DNA of 64,000 nt. It comes from Streptomyces celluloflavus. Its GTDB lineage: Bacteria > Actinomycetota > Actinomycetes > Streptomycetales > Streptomycetaceae. The stretch lies in contig JOEL01000031.1 in assembly GCA_000720995.1 (NCBI GenBank), positions 62,001 through 126,000 on the forward strand. Reading direction: 5' to 3'. The position numbers were made by a program, and so were the translations under genes. Positions 17,601 to 25,396 of the stretch are shown one piece after another (the first letter of the stretch is position 1; each line of letters starts with the position of its first letter). Below the pieces are notes generated by a model. The model had not been told where the DNA came from, did not search any database, and saw only the letters and a list, made by a program, of their open reading frames with translations.

Positions 17601-18621
17601 CCGCCTGCGCCGCCGCACTCGCCGCGATCCGCGCCGCCGCGTTGGCCGCCCGCGCCGCGCCGATCGCGCGCTGCGCCGCGCGCGCTGCGCCGCGCGCGCT
17701 CTCGGCAGCCGACGCTGCCCAGCCGGCCGCCGCGCCGGCGTCCTGGCGGGCCTTCTCGGTCTCCCGCTTCGCGATCTCCGCCTGCCGCTTGGCATCCTCG
17801 GACGCCTTCACCGCGCGGTCGGCCGCGTCCTTGGCAGCCTGGGTCTCACGCGCAGCCTGCTCACCGGCCTCCTTGGCCTGTTGAGCCAACTGCTCGACGG
17901 ATGCCTGCTCCTGGTCCCGGGCGCGGGCCACGTACTGGCCCACCTCAAGGAATTCGCGTACGTCCTGCGGAGAGCCGTCCAGGGCGACGTTGGCGGCCTC
18001 CTTGGTGGCCTGCCCCCCGGCGGTCATGCTCTGCATGACCTTGACCCGGTCGTCGACCTCCTTGGCCCCGTACTGCTTCTTGAACAGAAATTCGCGGACG
18101 TTGTCGGGGGTGCCGTCCAGCGCGGTGTTGCCCGCTTTCTTCACCCCTGGACCGGCGTTGGAGATGATCTGTGAGACGCGGACCCGCTGGTCCAGCTCAA
18201 GCGGCTTCTCCCAGCCGTCCTTCAGGAACTTCCGCAGCTCTTCCGGATCGTCGCTGTCGAGGGCCTTGTCTGCCGCCGCGCGCACACCTGGCCCGCCCCA
18301 GGACTGGATCTGAGATGCCTCGACGCGGTTGTCCAGGGTCTCCCGGATGTCCTTTTCACGGTCCAGGAAGCGCTGTATATCGGCGTCGGTGCCCATGAGG
18401 GCTGCCTCCGCCGCGGCCTTGACGCCCGGCCCGCCCTCCTTCCAGAACGCGACGACCTTCCCCCGGTCGGTTGCCGAAGAGGGATTGGCGGTGCCCCCGT
18501 CATTCTGCTTTTCCGCCGCATGAACCGGAGTTGTTCCGACCATCCCCGCGACGAGCGCCAGTGGCAGTACACCCGCGCAGACAGCGCGTATGCCCAGCAG
18601 CCACTTTCCTCTCGTTCTCAC
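14668..18621 (-). CDS. secreted polymorphic toxin: ALF-like repeats, Ala-rich coiled coil, HINT domain, novel C-terminal toxin
   Basis: This 1317-residue protein starts with a Sec signal peptide (residues 1-35, cleavage near PVHA/AEK). Residues 54-232 hold about four ALF-type repeats of roughly 45 residues ('GGPGVKAAAEAALMGTDADI', 'NAGPGVKKAGNTALDGTPDN'), a second repeat block occurs near 630-840, and long Ala/Glu/Lys-rich coiled coils follow each. A pretoxin HINT domain spans C1073 to N1222: it begins 'CPVNSFTPETPVVMADG', has 'TEGHPFW' and ends 'VLVHN', so the self-cleavage residues are present. The final 95 residues ('SDCKWASEFADLPRSEKSKH' to 'GKKTPKVHLPQE') are the payload, which I cannot assign to a named family. 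GTG 18621 has AAGGG about 10 nt upstream. Confidence 0.85.
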   Translation of the reverse strand: MRTRGKWLLGIRAVCAGVLPLALVAGMVGTTPVHAAEKQNDGGTANPSSATDRGKVVAFWKEGGPGVKAAAEAALMGTDADIQRFLDREKDIRETLDNRVEASQIQSWGGPGVRAAADKALDSDDPEELRKFLKDGWEKPLELDQRVRVSQIISNAGPGVKKAGNTALDGTPDNVREFLFKKQYGAKEVDDRVKVMQSMTAGGQATKEAANVALDGSPQDVREFLEVGQYVARARDQEQASVEQLAQQAKEAGEQAARETQAAKDAADRAVKASEDAKRQAEIAKRETEKARQDAGAAAGWAASAAESARGAARAAQRAIGAARAANAAARIAASAAAQAANAAAGAANAAARARNAAANAVSDASQASAARKAAEQARDAAKSAENAGQASEQAGIAATKAGDAADAAASAGDNAEAAANAAYQASNFADAAGAHSAEARAAADQAKRNAREAKRAASEAGALARASASAAYEARKKANSAAEHARNAAAAADEAAKHAGESTQAANKAKEHYEGAQAAANEASGAIAQARKTYELMRKSEDEDRTARTAAAMEEAKDLKAEYDKDEAKEAEKAKKAKERDAEAKRLVEEASKPGTDPQQVVQAGRKFALLVLETGGPWSQTAAEMALADSDDDVRRYAVSGWKKAAEQDERDRVENLADDGLSPAVKKAAESALKGDAKQIHEFLLTGQHKAAVVDYRVRISQISTNAAPGVKKAANAALDSDSPQKLLEFLNKGQYESRAIDERVRTNQLLTNGGPEVEAAAKIALEGPPELLHTFIEVGQYSAQRKDYLAATHNARLQSLIATGDGIVAKAQENAHKAHEAWLRAQKAADEANKAAEEAKKSAKKAQDYAKQAEDSATKAEESARQAAKSARQASAAAADAEKAAQRAELSATLAANSAQSARNSANEAWTAYHEARKAAVEAGMDSDAADKAASEAMQIKLDLEAKEAEEGRQDEQSQKELDEVNRVREAFIANEGKIDWGQVAKDGGHLLLDAAGSTSIPVVSNAANGANCAWYGAEGEVVDAVTSCIGIAPGGGFASGGKVLKGGKKFTKFFKKLFSGGRKWAPPCPVNSFTPETPVVMADGSAKQIKDVKVGDRVLATDPTTGRTEARPVDDVIVGNGIKQLIELTVDTDGDKGGAFGKITATEGHPFWLEGRRSWVAAGEIKPGSMLRTASGTWVRVTATKAWTAPQKVYNLTVSGIHTFYTKAGNASVLVHNSDCKWASEFADLPRSEKSKHVREIETPEEMRTAFERWAKDGDRIPDIGGMESYMLSDKTVIIWRPKSKSGGVTINIWPYGVNKGKKTPKVHLPQE

Positions 18622-18961
18622 TCTGCGAACCCTTCATTTTGGATCATGGTTGCCGATTTTCGGCATCGCGAGCATAACTGCCTTGTTGGATAGGGGCATT
18701 CGGCGGCTCGATCCCTGAATTAGGGGCGCCATACGAGCTTCAGGGAAGCGGCGGGTGCAGGGTGTACGTCATCCTTCTGGGTCAGACAGACGTCACCGTA
18801 AATGGTTGCAAAAACGCTCAATTTCGTTGCCGATCCGTTACTAAAGGAACCTTGTCGACTTGCACGATTACGCGAGTGATAAGTTTGCGGCTGCCCTATG
18901 TACGGGATATTCACCGCGGCCGATCTGGCCGCCGTTTACCACCTGGAAGGAACTACTGGTG
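18622..18961. other. divergent intergenic region between toxin and small secreted protein
   Basis: About 340 bases of lower-GC DNA separate the toxin start from the small secreted gene and must carry two divergent promoters. I see no strong palindrome or clear -35/-10 pair and no gene. Confidence 0.4.
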
Positions 18962-19489
18962 ATGCTTCGCGCGCGCAGAATGCTGGTCGTCGGCGCTATT
19001 GGTGCCATCACCGCCGTCGCGGGGGCTACCACCTTCGCTGTGGCTCAGGCCGCCCCGAAGCCCGCGGGTGCCTCCGTCGTTCAGCAGGCCGCAGCCGGTG
19101 AACTGCCGCCTCCGGCGGTTGAGGACTTCGAGTACCCGGGTGCGGAGAAGATTTTCAAAGAGCGAGGCATCAAGCTCATCAAGGGCGATGGGCACATCCT
19201 GCTCGCCGAGTGCAGCCAGGCCCGGGACATCACGCTGGAGCGTCGCTGGGACGACGACCCCACCGACTACCAGATCTGCTTCAGGGTGACTGGCAAGAAG
19301 GGTGTCCTGTCCCTCTCCATCCCCGAGACCTTCAATGTCAAGGCCGGTGACCAGGCCGTACGAGCCACCCTGACCGCCGATGGCAAGACCCAGGTCGTCG
19401 ACGTCCCCAAGAACACGCGGAAGACCGTAGGCGAGGGCGTCAACCCTGACGCCCCGCAAACCACACTGGTCGAGCTCCGCGTCGGCTGA
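18962..19489 (+). CDS. small secreted hypothetical protein
   Basis: The 175-residue product has a clear signal peptide ('MLRARRMLVVGAIGAITAVA' then GATTFAVAQAAPKP) and a mature domain of about 130 residues with no recognised family ('FEYPGAEKIFKERGIKLIKG', 'WDDDPTDYQICFRV'). It has two Cys that could pair. A GTG directly before the ATG (18959) is better spaced from GAAGGA and may be the real start. It is followed after 107 bp by the protease-like gene on the same strand, suggesting a secreted pair. Confidence 0.7.
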   Translation: MLRARRMLVVGAIGAITAVAGATTFAVAQAAPKPAGASVVQQAAAGELPPPAVEDFEYPGAEKIFKERGIKLIKGDGHILLAECSQARDITLERRWDDDPTDYQICFRVTGKKGVLSLSIPETFNVKAGDQAVRATLTADGKTQVVDVPKNTRKTVGEGVNPDAPQTTLVELRVG

Positions 19490-19596
19490 GCTGCTCCGCC
19501 ATGGGTCGAATGCGGCACACGCCCGGCAAGCGCCGGATGCTGCTGTCGGCCTCGTAGACATCCGCCCCGCCCCTCACCACCCGCAAGGTAAGAATT

Positions 19597-21168
19597 GTGA
19601 CTGGAATCCGCCCGCGCGCCGCGAGGGTAACCGGTGCTTTTGCCGCGGCCGTCGTGGCCGGCACACTGACCGTCACCCCGGCGCAGGCCGTCGTCGGCGA
19701 AGCCACCAACAACAGCAGCTACGAGTTCACCGCCAAGCTCGACATCGGTGCCGGTACACGTAATTGCACCGGCGCGCTTGTCGACCCCCAGTGGGTGGTC
19801 AGCGCGGCCAGCTGCTTTACTGACAAGCCCGGCCAAGAACTCAAGATCTCTGCAGGAAAGCCCACCCTGAAGACGACGGCAACCATCGGCCGCACCGATC
19901 TCGCCACGACGAAGGGGGCCGTGGCCGAGGTCGTCGAGCTCGTCCCCCGCGCGGACCGGGACCTGGTGATGGCACGCCTTGCCAAGCCGGTGCCCGGCAT
20001 CACGCCTGTCAACATCGCCGAGACCGCCCCCGTCAAGGGCGACGTGCTGAGCGTCACCGGGTATGGGCGCACCAAGACCGAGTGGGTTCCCAACCAGCTC
20101 CACACCGGTGCGTTCACGGTCGACTCGGTGGCCGACACCATGCTCGGCATCAGCGGCAAGCCCAACACCGACGCAGCCATCTGCAAGGGAGACGCCGGCG
20201 GACCCGCCTTCCGTAGCACCAACGGCACCGCCGAGCTGATCGCCATCAACAGCCGCTCGTGGGGAGGCGGTTGCCTAGGCGAGGACGAAACCCGCACCGA
20301 CGCTGTCAACGCGCGTGTGGACGATATTGCGGGCTGGATCCAGCAGATCCGACTGTCGGCTCTGGTTCCGGACGTCACCTCGGTCATGACAACGGGGGAC
20401 TTCAACGGCGACGGGCGCACCGACATCGCCGCGGTGACGAAGGACGGCAACCTGCACGCCTTCTACGGCCGCGCCGACGGCACCTTCGAATACGGCCGCC
20501 CGCTGTGGACACCGGACGGTTCCTGGAAGGGCACCACAAAGATCATCGGCGGTGACTTCAACGGCGACGGGCACACAGACATAGCTGCTGTGTGGGGCAA
20601 CGGCTCCCTGCGCTTGTACGCGGCGGACGCGAACGGCAACCTGACTGCCAACAAGCCGATGTGGGTGGACGAGAAGACCAACTGGAACGACATGCTCCAC
20701 CTGGCCCGCTTCAAGACGGACGCCTCCGGCCGCGACGGCCTGCTCACCGTCTGGGGCGGCGGTCCCAAGGGCGCCCTTTACGCCTACGACGCCGGCCCCA
20801 GCGGTGCTCTGAACGGCAACAAGCGCAACATGTGGCGGGATGCCACCTGGCAACACATGACGAAGATCGCCACCGGCGACTTCAACGGCGACGGCCGCGA
20901 CGACATCGTCGCCGTCACCAACGTCGGCGGCCTGTCCCGCTACACCCGCTACGACAGCACCACCGGAGGCGGCCTCAGCGACGGCGTCTCTATGTGGCAC
21001 GACAACGGCTGGGGCGGTACCCAGATCCTGCTGGCCGGCGACTTCGACGGCGACGGCAACACAGACATCGGCTCGCTGTGGAGCAACCAGCAGCGCTTCA
21101 ACTTCTACAAGGGTGATGGGAAGGGCAACCTCGCCGAAGGCACCCACGCCTGGCCCCGCGTCCCCTGA
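19597..21168 (+). CDS. secreted trypsin-like protein with FG-GAP repeats, catalytically dead
   Basis: A 523-residue secreted protein: signal peptide to about residue 31, an S1 trypsin-like domain to about 255, then at least four FG-GAP/VCBS-type calcium-loop repeats with 'GDFNGDGRTDIAAV' (near 268, 315), 'GDFNGDGRDDIVAV' (near 428) and 'GDFDGDGNTDIGSL' (near 488). The expected AAHC is 'SAASC', so the catalytic His is Ser72. The Asp in 'RDLVMARL' (D122) remains. The expected GDSGGP is 'GDAGGP', so the nucleophile Ser is Ala200. Two of three triad residues are gone while the fold looks intact, so it is a pseudoprotease, perhaps a binding or adhesion protein. GTG 19597 follows AAGG. Confidence 0.88.
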   Translation: MTGIRPRAARVTGAFAAAVVAGTLTVTPAQAVVGEATNNSSYEFTAKLDIGAGTRNCTGALVDPQWVVSAASCFTDKPGQELKISAGKPTLKTTATIGRTDLATTKGAVAEVVELVPRADRDLVMARLAKPVPGITPVNIAETAPVKGDVLSVTGYGRTKTEWVPNQLHTGAFTVDSVADTMLGISGKPNTDAAICKGDAGGPAFRSTNGTAELIAINSRSWGGGCLGEDETRTDAVNARVDDIAGWIQQIRLSALVPDVTSVMTTGDFNGDGRTDIAAVTKDGNLHAFYGRADGTFEYGRPLWTPDGSWKGTTKIIGGDFNGDGHTDIAAVWGNGSLRLYAADANGNLTANKPMWVDEKTNWNDMLHLARFKTDASGRDGLLTVWGGGPKGALYAYDAGPSGALNGNKRNMWRDATWQHMTKIATGDFNGDGRDDIVAVTNVGGLSRYTRYDSTTGGGLSDGVSMWHDNGWGGTQILLAGDFDGDGNTDIGSLWSNQQRFNFYKGDGKGNLAEGTHAWPRVP

Positions 21169-21318
21169 GCGCTGATTCCTGATGTAGTACACCCATCGTG
21201 CGCCACCGGGTTTCGGACCGGATGACGAGCTAGATAACGAGCGGAAGGCTCGCATCCGTGAGGTCGCTGACCTGATCGCAGGGCCTACCTGCCCCTGAGG
21301 ACCGCACGTAGCCTGAAG
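21169..21318. other. short gap with coding debris
   Basis: After the pseudoprotease stop a frame reads 'PDDELDNERKARIREVADLI' and AGPTCP before TGA at about 21299, which looks like the C-terminus of a lost protein. No start or ribosome site is visible. Confidence 0.3.
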
Positions 21319-21363
21319 TGAGGAGTGCCCGCAGCCGTTGGAATCGGCTGCGGGCACTCCTCA
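21319..21363 (+). terminator. strong terminator hairpin
   Basis: TGAGGAGTGCCCGCAGCC (21319-21336) pairs perfectly with 21346-21363 around a 9-nt loop, an 18-bp stem. It probably ends transcription of the pseudoprotease pair. Confidence 0.85.
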
Positions 21364-21545
21364 TGCTTGTACGACGTGAAACGGCACAGCCGGACAGCGA
21401 TGGGCCTCGGGTCACGTCACCGGAGCTGCGACCCGAGGCGTTCACGGGGCTGGGTCAGCACACGATGCCAACCACGGCTGCGCAGCACGACAGCCGGGGC
21501 CTGCCTCGTCTCTACCGAGCCACAGCAGTCACCCTTAGTGGTCGC

Positions 21546-21606
21546 ACTGAAATCTTTCGTGCGTTACTGAAATCTCCACTGAAATGAATCTTGCGTTACT
21601 GAAATC
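21546..21606 (+). repeat. cluster of ACTGAAATC repeats at right island edge
   Basis: ACTGAAATC occurs at 21546, 21566 and 21598, with ACTGAAATG at 21578; GCGTTACTGAAATCT appears twice (21561-21575 and 21593-21607). The left-edge hairpin at 10621-10661 is built from the same word in inverted orientation, tying the two edges together. Confidence 0.7.
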
Positions 21607-21708
21607 TTCAGAGCCAGCCGACGGGTGGGTCCCGCACTTTCCGACAGGTCGTCGGCAAGATGTTGCGCGCGCGGTGCCGGGCATGGTGACATGGGATGCA
21701 GAGAGCTG

Positions 21709-21724
21709 GTTAGGTCAACCTAAC
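21709..21724. promoter_or_regulatory. short palindrome upstream of small hypothetical gene
   Basis: GTTAGGTCAACCTAAC has 7-bp arms with a 2-nt centre and lies 36 bp before ATG 21760. The half sites resemble DtxR/IdeR iron boxes, but the spacing is too short for that consensus, so the binding protein is unknown. Confidence 0.35.
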
Positions 21725-21759
21725 TTCCGCTGCCTGCCCCAGGAGCCCGGGAGGCGTTC

Positions 21760-22083
21760 ATGTCGGCCCACCACACCTCCCCCACGTCCGAAGAGCGCGG
21801 GGGCGCCCCCCTCGCGGCGGCCGGGCGCGCCGAGGACGATGCGCCCGAGCAGCCGCCCACGATGAACCAGCTGCTGGCGGCGTGCGCCGCGGCCAGCGCT
21901 GTCTCCACGCCTCCGAGAGCCCCCGCGGCCGCCCGGGTGGGCAAACCCGCGGGGCCTGTCGACGAGAACACCGAAAGCACTGAGGACACCGAAGACGCAG
22001 CGGACGCCGATCGCACCGTGGCCGGGGCGGGAGCGCGGACCGGGCGCCCGCCGGCGGCCACCCAGGGGTGCGACGCGGCGTGA
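21760..22083 (+). CDS. small Ala/Pro-rich hypothetical protein
   Basis: This 107-residue protein starts 'MSAHHTSPTSEERGGAPLAA' and contains 'TMNQLLAACAAASAVSTPPR', then an acidic Thr/Glu run. A GGGAGG ribosome site 5 nt before the ATG makes expression likely. It is low-complexity and probably disordered except for the central helix. I do not recognise a function. Its place just before the tsaB region suggests it is part of the native chromosome rather than of the island. Confidence 0.6.
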   Translation: MSAHHTSPTSEERGGAPLAAAGRAEDDAPEQPPTMNQLLAACAAASAVSTPPRAPAAARVGKPAGPVDENTESTEDTEDAADADRTVAGAGARTGRPPAATQGCDAA

Positions 22084-22128
22084 TGCGCGGGCGCCGTCAT
22101 CCGTAGGGGCGATATGCGGGGCGGGCGG

Positions 22129-22698
22129 TCAGGCGACGACGACGACCTTCGCACCGCGCAGCGCGAAGTCCCACATGGCCTTGCCGTCGTCCCGGGACTC
22201 GCGGACACCGCCGGTCTTCTTGGCCGGGTCCAGGCCCGGCTTCGAGCCGTCGACCGCCGCGCTGAAACCGATCACGACGTTGTCCACGCTGGCGAACCGC
22301 ACGACGTGCTCGATCGCGATGCCGTCGGAGCCCGTCACACTCACCGAACGCGAGGTGACCGAGTACGTCCCCAGGGGCGGGCTGACGGTGCTCGGCGCGA
22401 CCGCGAACGTCCGCCGCGCCTTGCCGTCCGCGCCGACCAGCCAGACCCGCTTGGCGCCGAGCGCGTAGACGACCCGCTCGCCGGTGCCGGACGCCGCGGG
22501 GATCGCGGGGGGCGCGGGGGCCTTCGCCCTCTTGGTGTGCGGATCCGCCGGGGTCTTGGCGGCGGTGGGGTCGCCGCCCTTCCGGGCCTGCGTGAGCTGG
22601 TCCGGCGCGGACGCCGCGGCCTGGTAGCCGAGCACGCCGACCACGACCACGGCCGCCGCGGTGAGAGCGACGACGATCGAGCTGCTCTTAGCGGGCAC
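22129..22698 (-). CDS. secreted/anchored L,D-transpeptidase-like protein lacking the catalytic Cys
   Basis: GTG 22698 (AAGGTGG upstream) gives 189 residues: an N-terminal membrane anchor ('SSSIVVALTAAAVVVVGVLG'), a Pro/Ala linker, and a C-terminal domain. The domain has the run of a YkuD fold: 'RVVYALGAKRVWLVGADGKA', 'PPLGTYSVTS', and finally 'KKTGGVRESRDDGKAMWDFA' with GAKVVVV. In true L,D-transpeptidases the last block reads SHGCxR before a similar helix; here it is TGGVRE, so both His and Cys are absent. The similarity is judged by eye. It would be a non-enzymatic cell-wall-associated protein. Confidence 0.55.
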   Translation of the reverse strand: MPAKSSSIVVALTAAAVVVVGVLGYQAAASAPDQLTQARKGGDPTAAKTPADPHTKRAKAPAPPAIPAASGTGERVVYALGAKRVWLVGADGKARRTFAVAPSTVSPPLGTYSVTSRSVSVTGSDGIAIEHVVRFASVDNVVIGFSAAVDGSKPGLDPAKKTGGVRESRDDGKAMWDFALRGAKVVVVA

Positions 22699-22827
22699 CG
22701 CTGTGCCACCTTTCCGTACTCTCCGCCGGCGGCGGTAGGGCCCCGAGCCCGGCTGACTAACTGCTTGGATGTGGGCCGACCGTAGCACCGCGCCGGGCAC
22801 CACCGGCCGAGCCGTAGTCTTAAAGGC

Positions 22828-23487
22828 GTGCTGCTGCTAGCTCTTGACACCGCCACCCCTGCCGTCACCGTCGCGCTCCACGACGGTTCCCGGGTCCTCG
22901 CCGAGTCGCGCCAGGTGGACGCGCGCCGGCACGGCGAACTGCTGCTGCCGGCCGTCGACCGGGTGCTGGCGGAGGCCGGCCGCACCCTCGACGCGGTCAG
23001 CGACATCGTCGTCGGCGTCGGCCCCGGCCCGTACACCGGCCTGCGGGTCGGACTGGTCACCGCGGCGACCTTCGGGGCCGCGCTGGACGTCCCGGTGCAC
23101 GGGCTGTGCTCCCTGGACGGCCTCGCGTACGCCGCCGGTCTGACGGAGCCCTTCGTGGTGGCGACGGACGCCCGCCGCAAGGAGGTCTACTGGGCGCGCT
23201 ACGGCGATGCCCGGACCCGGCTGACCGAACCCGCCGTGGACCGCCCCGCGGACCTCGCCGACCAGATGGCCGGCGTCCCGGCGGTGGGCGCGGGCGCGCT
23301 GCTGTACGCCTCGGTCTTCACCGGCGTCCGGCGCGAGGGGCCCGAGCACCAGTCCGCCGGTGCGCTCGCCGCGCTGGCCGCCGAGAAACTCGCGGCCGGT
23401 ACGGAGTTCCTGCCCGCCCGGCCGCTGTACCTGCGCCGGCCGGACGCCCAGGTCCCGGCCAACTACAAGGTGGTCACCCCGACGTGA
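22828..23487 (+). CDS. tsaB: tRNA threonylcarbamoyladenosine biosynthesis protein TsaB
   Basis: TsaB is the scaffold partner of TsaD in the t6A complex. The 219-residue protein has the ASKHA N-lobe signature '[15 protein letters not shown]', then '[19 protein letters not shown]' and '[19 protein letters not shown]'. GTG 22828 starts directly at the conserved strand. Its stop overlaps the rimI start (GTGA), so the three genes tsaB-rimI-tsaD form one unit. Confidence 0.94.
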   Translation: MLLLALDTATPAVTVALHDGSRVLAESRQVDARRHGELLLPAVDRVLAEAGRTLDAVSDIVVGVGPGPYTGLRVGLVTAATFGAALDVPVHGLCSLDGLAYAAGLTEPFVVATDARRKEVYWARYGDARTRLTEPAVDRPADLADQMAGVPAVGAGALLYASVFTGVRREGPEHQSAGALAALAAEKLAAGTEFLPARPLYLRRPDAQVPANYKVVTPT

Positions 23488-24122
23488 CGCCCGCCGCGAG
23501 GAACGGAGCGCCGACGGGCGAGGTGCCCGCCTTGGCCCCCGTGCTGCGCGAGCTGCGCTGGTGGGACCTGGACGCGGTGCTGGAGCTGGAGCGCGCGCTC
23601 TTCCCCGAGGACGCCTGGTCGCCGGGGATGTTCTGGTCCGAGCTGGCGTACGCCCGCGGCCCGCGGGCCAACCGCCGCTATGTCGTGGCCGAGGCGGCCG
23701 GCCGGCTGGTCGGCTACGGCGGGCTCGCCGCGGTCGACGGCACCGGCGACATCCAGACCATCGCCACCGCCCGCGACCAGTGGGGCACCGGTCTGGGCGC
23801 CCGGCTGCTGACCGAGCTGCTGTCGGCGGCCACCGCTTTCGAGTGCCGGGAGGTGCTGCTGGAGGTGCGGGTCGACAACGTCCGCGCGCAGCGCCTGTAC
23901 GAGCGCTTCGGCTTCGAACCGATCGGCTTCCGGCGCGGCTACTACCAGCCGGGCAACGTCGACGCCCTGGTGATGCGCCGTACCGGTACGGACCCCGACA
24001 CCGACCCGGACAGCGACCCCGACCCCGACCCGGACGCCGACGTCGATCCGGCCGGTGCCACCGGCGCCCCGCCGGGCTCCACCGCCCCCACCGCCCCTTC
24101 CGACTCCGTACAAGGAACCTGA
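23484..24122 (+). CDS. rimI: ribosomal protein S18-alanine N-acetyltransferase, with acidic C-terminal tail
   Basis: A GNAT acetyltransferase of the RimI group: '[20 protein letters not shown]', acetyl-CoA site '[17 protein letters not shown]' (the usual Q/RxxGxG/A), and '[20 protein letters not shown]' followed by the '[18 protein letters not shown]' end. The core is about 165 residues. It is followed by a roughly 45-residue tail built of Asp-Pro/Asp-Thr dipeptides and Pro/Ala, absent from most homologues. GTG 23484 overlaps the tsaB stop. Confidence 0.92.
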   Translation: MTPAARNGAPTGEVPALAPVLRELRWWDLDAVLELERALFPEDAWSPGMFWSELAYARGPRANRRYVVAEAAGRLVGYGGLAAVDGTGDIQTIATARDQWGTGLGARLLTELLSAATAFECREVLLEVRVDNVRAQRLYERFGFEPIGFRRGYYQPGNVDALVMRRTGTDPDTDPDSDPDPDPDADVDPAGATGAPPGSTAPTAPSDSVQGT

Positions 24123-24127
24123 GAACC

Positions 24128-25273
24128 ATGGCTGACTCACGCGGCGGACCGCTGGTCCTCGGCATCGAGACCTCCTGCGACGAGACCGGTGTCGGCATCG
24201 TCCGCGGGCACACCCTCCTCGCCGACGCGGTCGCCTCCAGCGTCGACGAGCACGCGCGCTTCGGCGGCGTGGTGCCCGAGGTGGCCTCGCGGGCGCATCT
24301 GGAGGCGATGGTGCCCACGATCCAGCGCGCGCTGAAGGACGCCGGGGTCGCGGCGAGCGATCTGGACGGTATCGCGGTCACCGCGGGTCCCGGCCTGGCG
24401 GGCGCGCTGCTGGTCGGTGTCTCGGCCGCGAAGGCGTACGCGTACGCCCTCGGCAAGCCGCTGTACGGCGTCAACCACCTCGCCTCGCACATCTGCGTCG
24501 ACCAGCTGGAGCACGGCGCGCTGCCCGAGCCGACCATGGCGCTGCTGGTGAGCGGCGGCCACTCGTCGCTGCTGCTGGCCCCCGACATCACCGCCGACGT
24601 CCGCCCGCTGGGCGCCACCATCGACGACGCGGCGGGCGAGGCGTTCGACAAGATCGCGCGGGTGCTGCACCTGGGCTTCCCGGGCGGCCCGGTCATCGAC
24701 CGCTACGCGCGCGAGGGGAACCCGGACGCGATCCGCTTCCCGCGCGGGCTGACCGGCCCGCGCGACCCCGTCTACGACTTCTCCTTCTCCGGTCTGAAGA
24801 CCGCGGTCGCGCGCTGGATCGAGGCGAAGCGGGCGGCCGGTGAGCACGTCCCGGTCGCGGATGTCGCGGCGTCCTTCCAGGAGGCCGTGGTGGACGTGCT
24901 GACCCGTAAGGCCGTCCGGGCCTGCAAGGACCACGGCGTGGACCATCTGATGATCGGCGGCGGGGTCGCGGCCAACACCCGGCTGCGGGCGATGGCGCAG
25001 CGCCGCTGCGAGGACGCGGGCATCACCCTGCGGGTGCCGCGGCCCAAGCTGTGCACGGACAACGGCGCGATGGTCGCGGCGCTCGGCGCGGAGATGGTGG
25101 CCCGGGGCCGGGCGGCCTCCGCCTGGGACCTGTCCGCGGACTCCTCCCTGCCGGTGACCGACCCGCACGTCCCCGGCGAGCCGCCGGCGGCGAGCCCCGG
25201 CCACGCCCACCACCCGCACGCGCACGGTCATGACCACGTCCACGAGGTCAGCAAGGACAACCTCTACTCCTGA
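24128..25273 (+). CDS. tsaD: tRNA N6-adenosine threonylcarbamoyltransferase
   Basis: TsaD transfers the threonylcarbamoyl group to A37. The 381-residue protein carries '[16 protein letters not shown]', the metal-binding His pair in '[11 protein letters not shown]', '[12 protein letters not shown]', '[12 protein letters not shown]' and '[14 protein letters not shown]', all typical. The C-terminus has a His-rich extension ('[17 protein letters not shown]') beyond the usual end, likely a metal-binding tail with no known role. Confidence 0.96.
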   Translation: MADSRGGPLVLGIETSCDETGVGIVRGHTLLADAVASSVDEHARFGGVVPEVASRAHLEAMVPTIQRALKDAGVAASDLDGIAVTAGPGLAGALLVGVSAAKAYAYALGKPLYGVNHLASHICVDQLEHGALPEPTMALLVSGGHSSLLLAPDITADVRPLGATIDDAAGEAFDKIARVLHLGFPGGPVIDRYAREGNPDAIRFPRGLTGPRDPVYDFSFSGLKTAVARWIEAKRAAGEHVPVADVAASFQEAVVDVLTRKAVRACKDHGVDHLMIGGGVAANTRLRAMAQRRCEDAGITLRVPRPKLCTDNGAMVAALGAEMVARGRAASAWDLSADSSLPVTDPHVPGEPPAASPGHAHHPHAHGHDHVHEVSKDNLYS

Positions 25274-25396
25274 CGCCCGCCCCGCCGCCCGGGTCGTGCC
25301 CCCGCTTCCCCGCTCCCCGCCGGTCCGCCGTCCGCGCGAACGACTTACCCTGAGCGGGAGCGGTTGGCTTGCACGCACACGGGGAGGCGGCGGACT

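Larger units (their letters stand above)
21364..21759. other. right edge of island, no gene
   Basis: No gene is visible. The segment contains the ACTGAAATC repeat cluster (21546-21606), the right copy of the 14-bp island-edge repeat (21548-21561) and a small palindrome before the next gene (21709-21724). Confidence 0.5.

Noticed and set aside
16756-18174. Plus-strand open frame opposite the toxin coiled coil
   Set aside because: The Ala-rich toxin codons give a long open complement; the product has no plausible features.
21709-21724. IdeR/DmdR iron box
   Set aside because: The half-sites match, but the 2-nt centre is too short for the 19-bp iron-box consensus.
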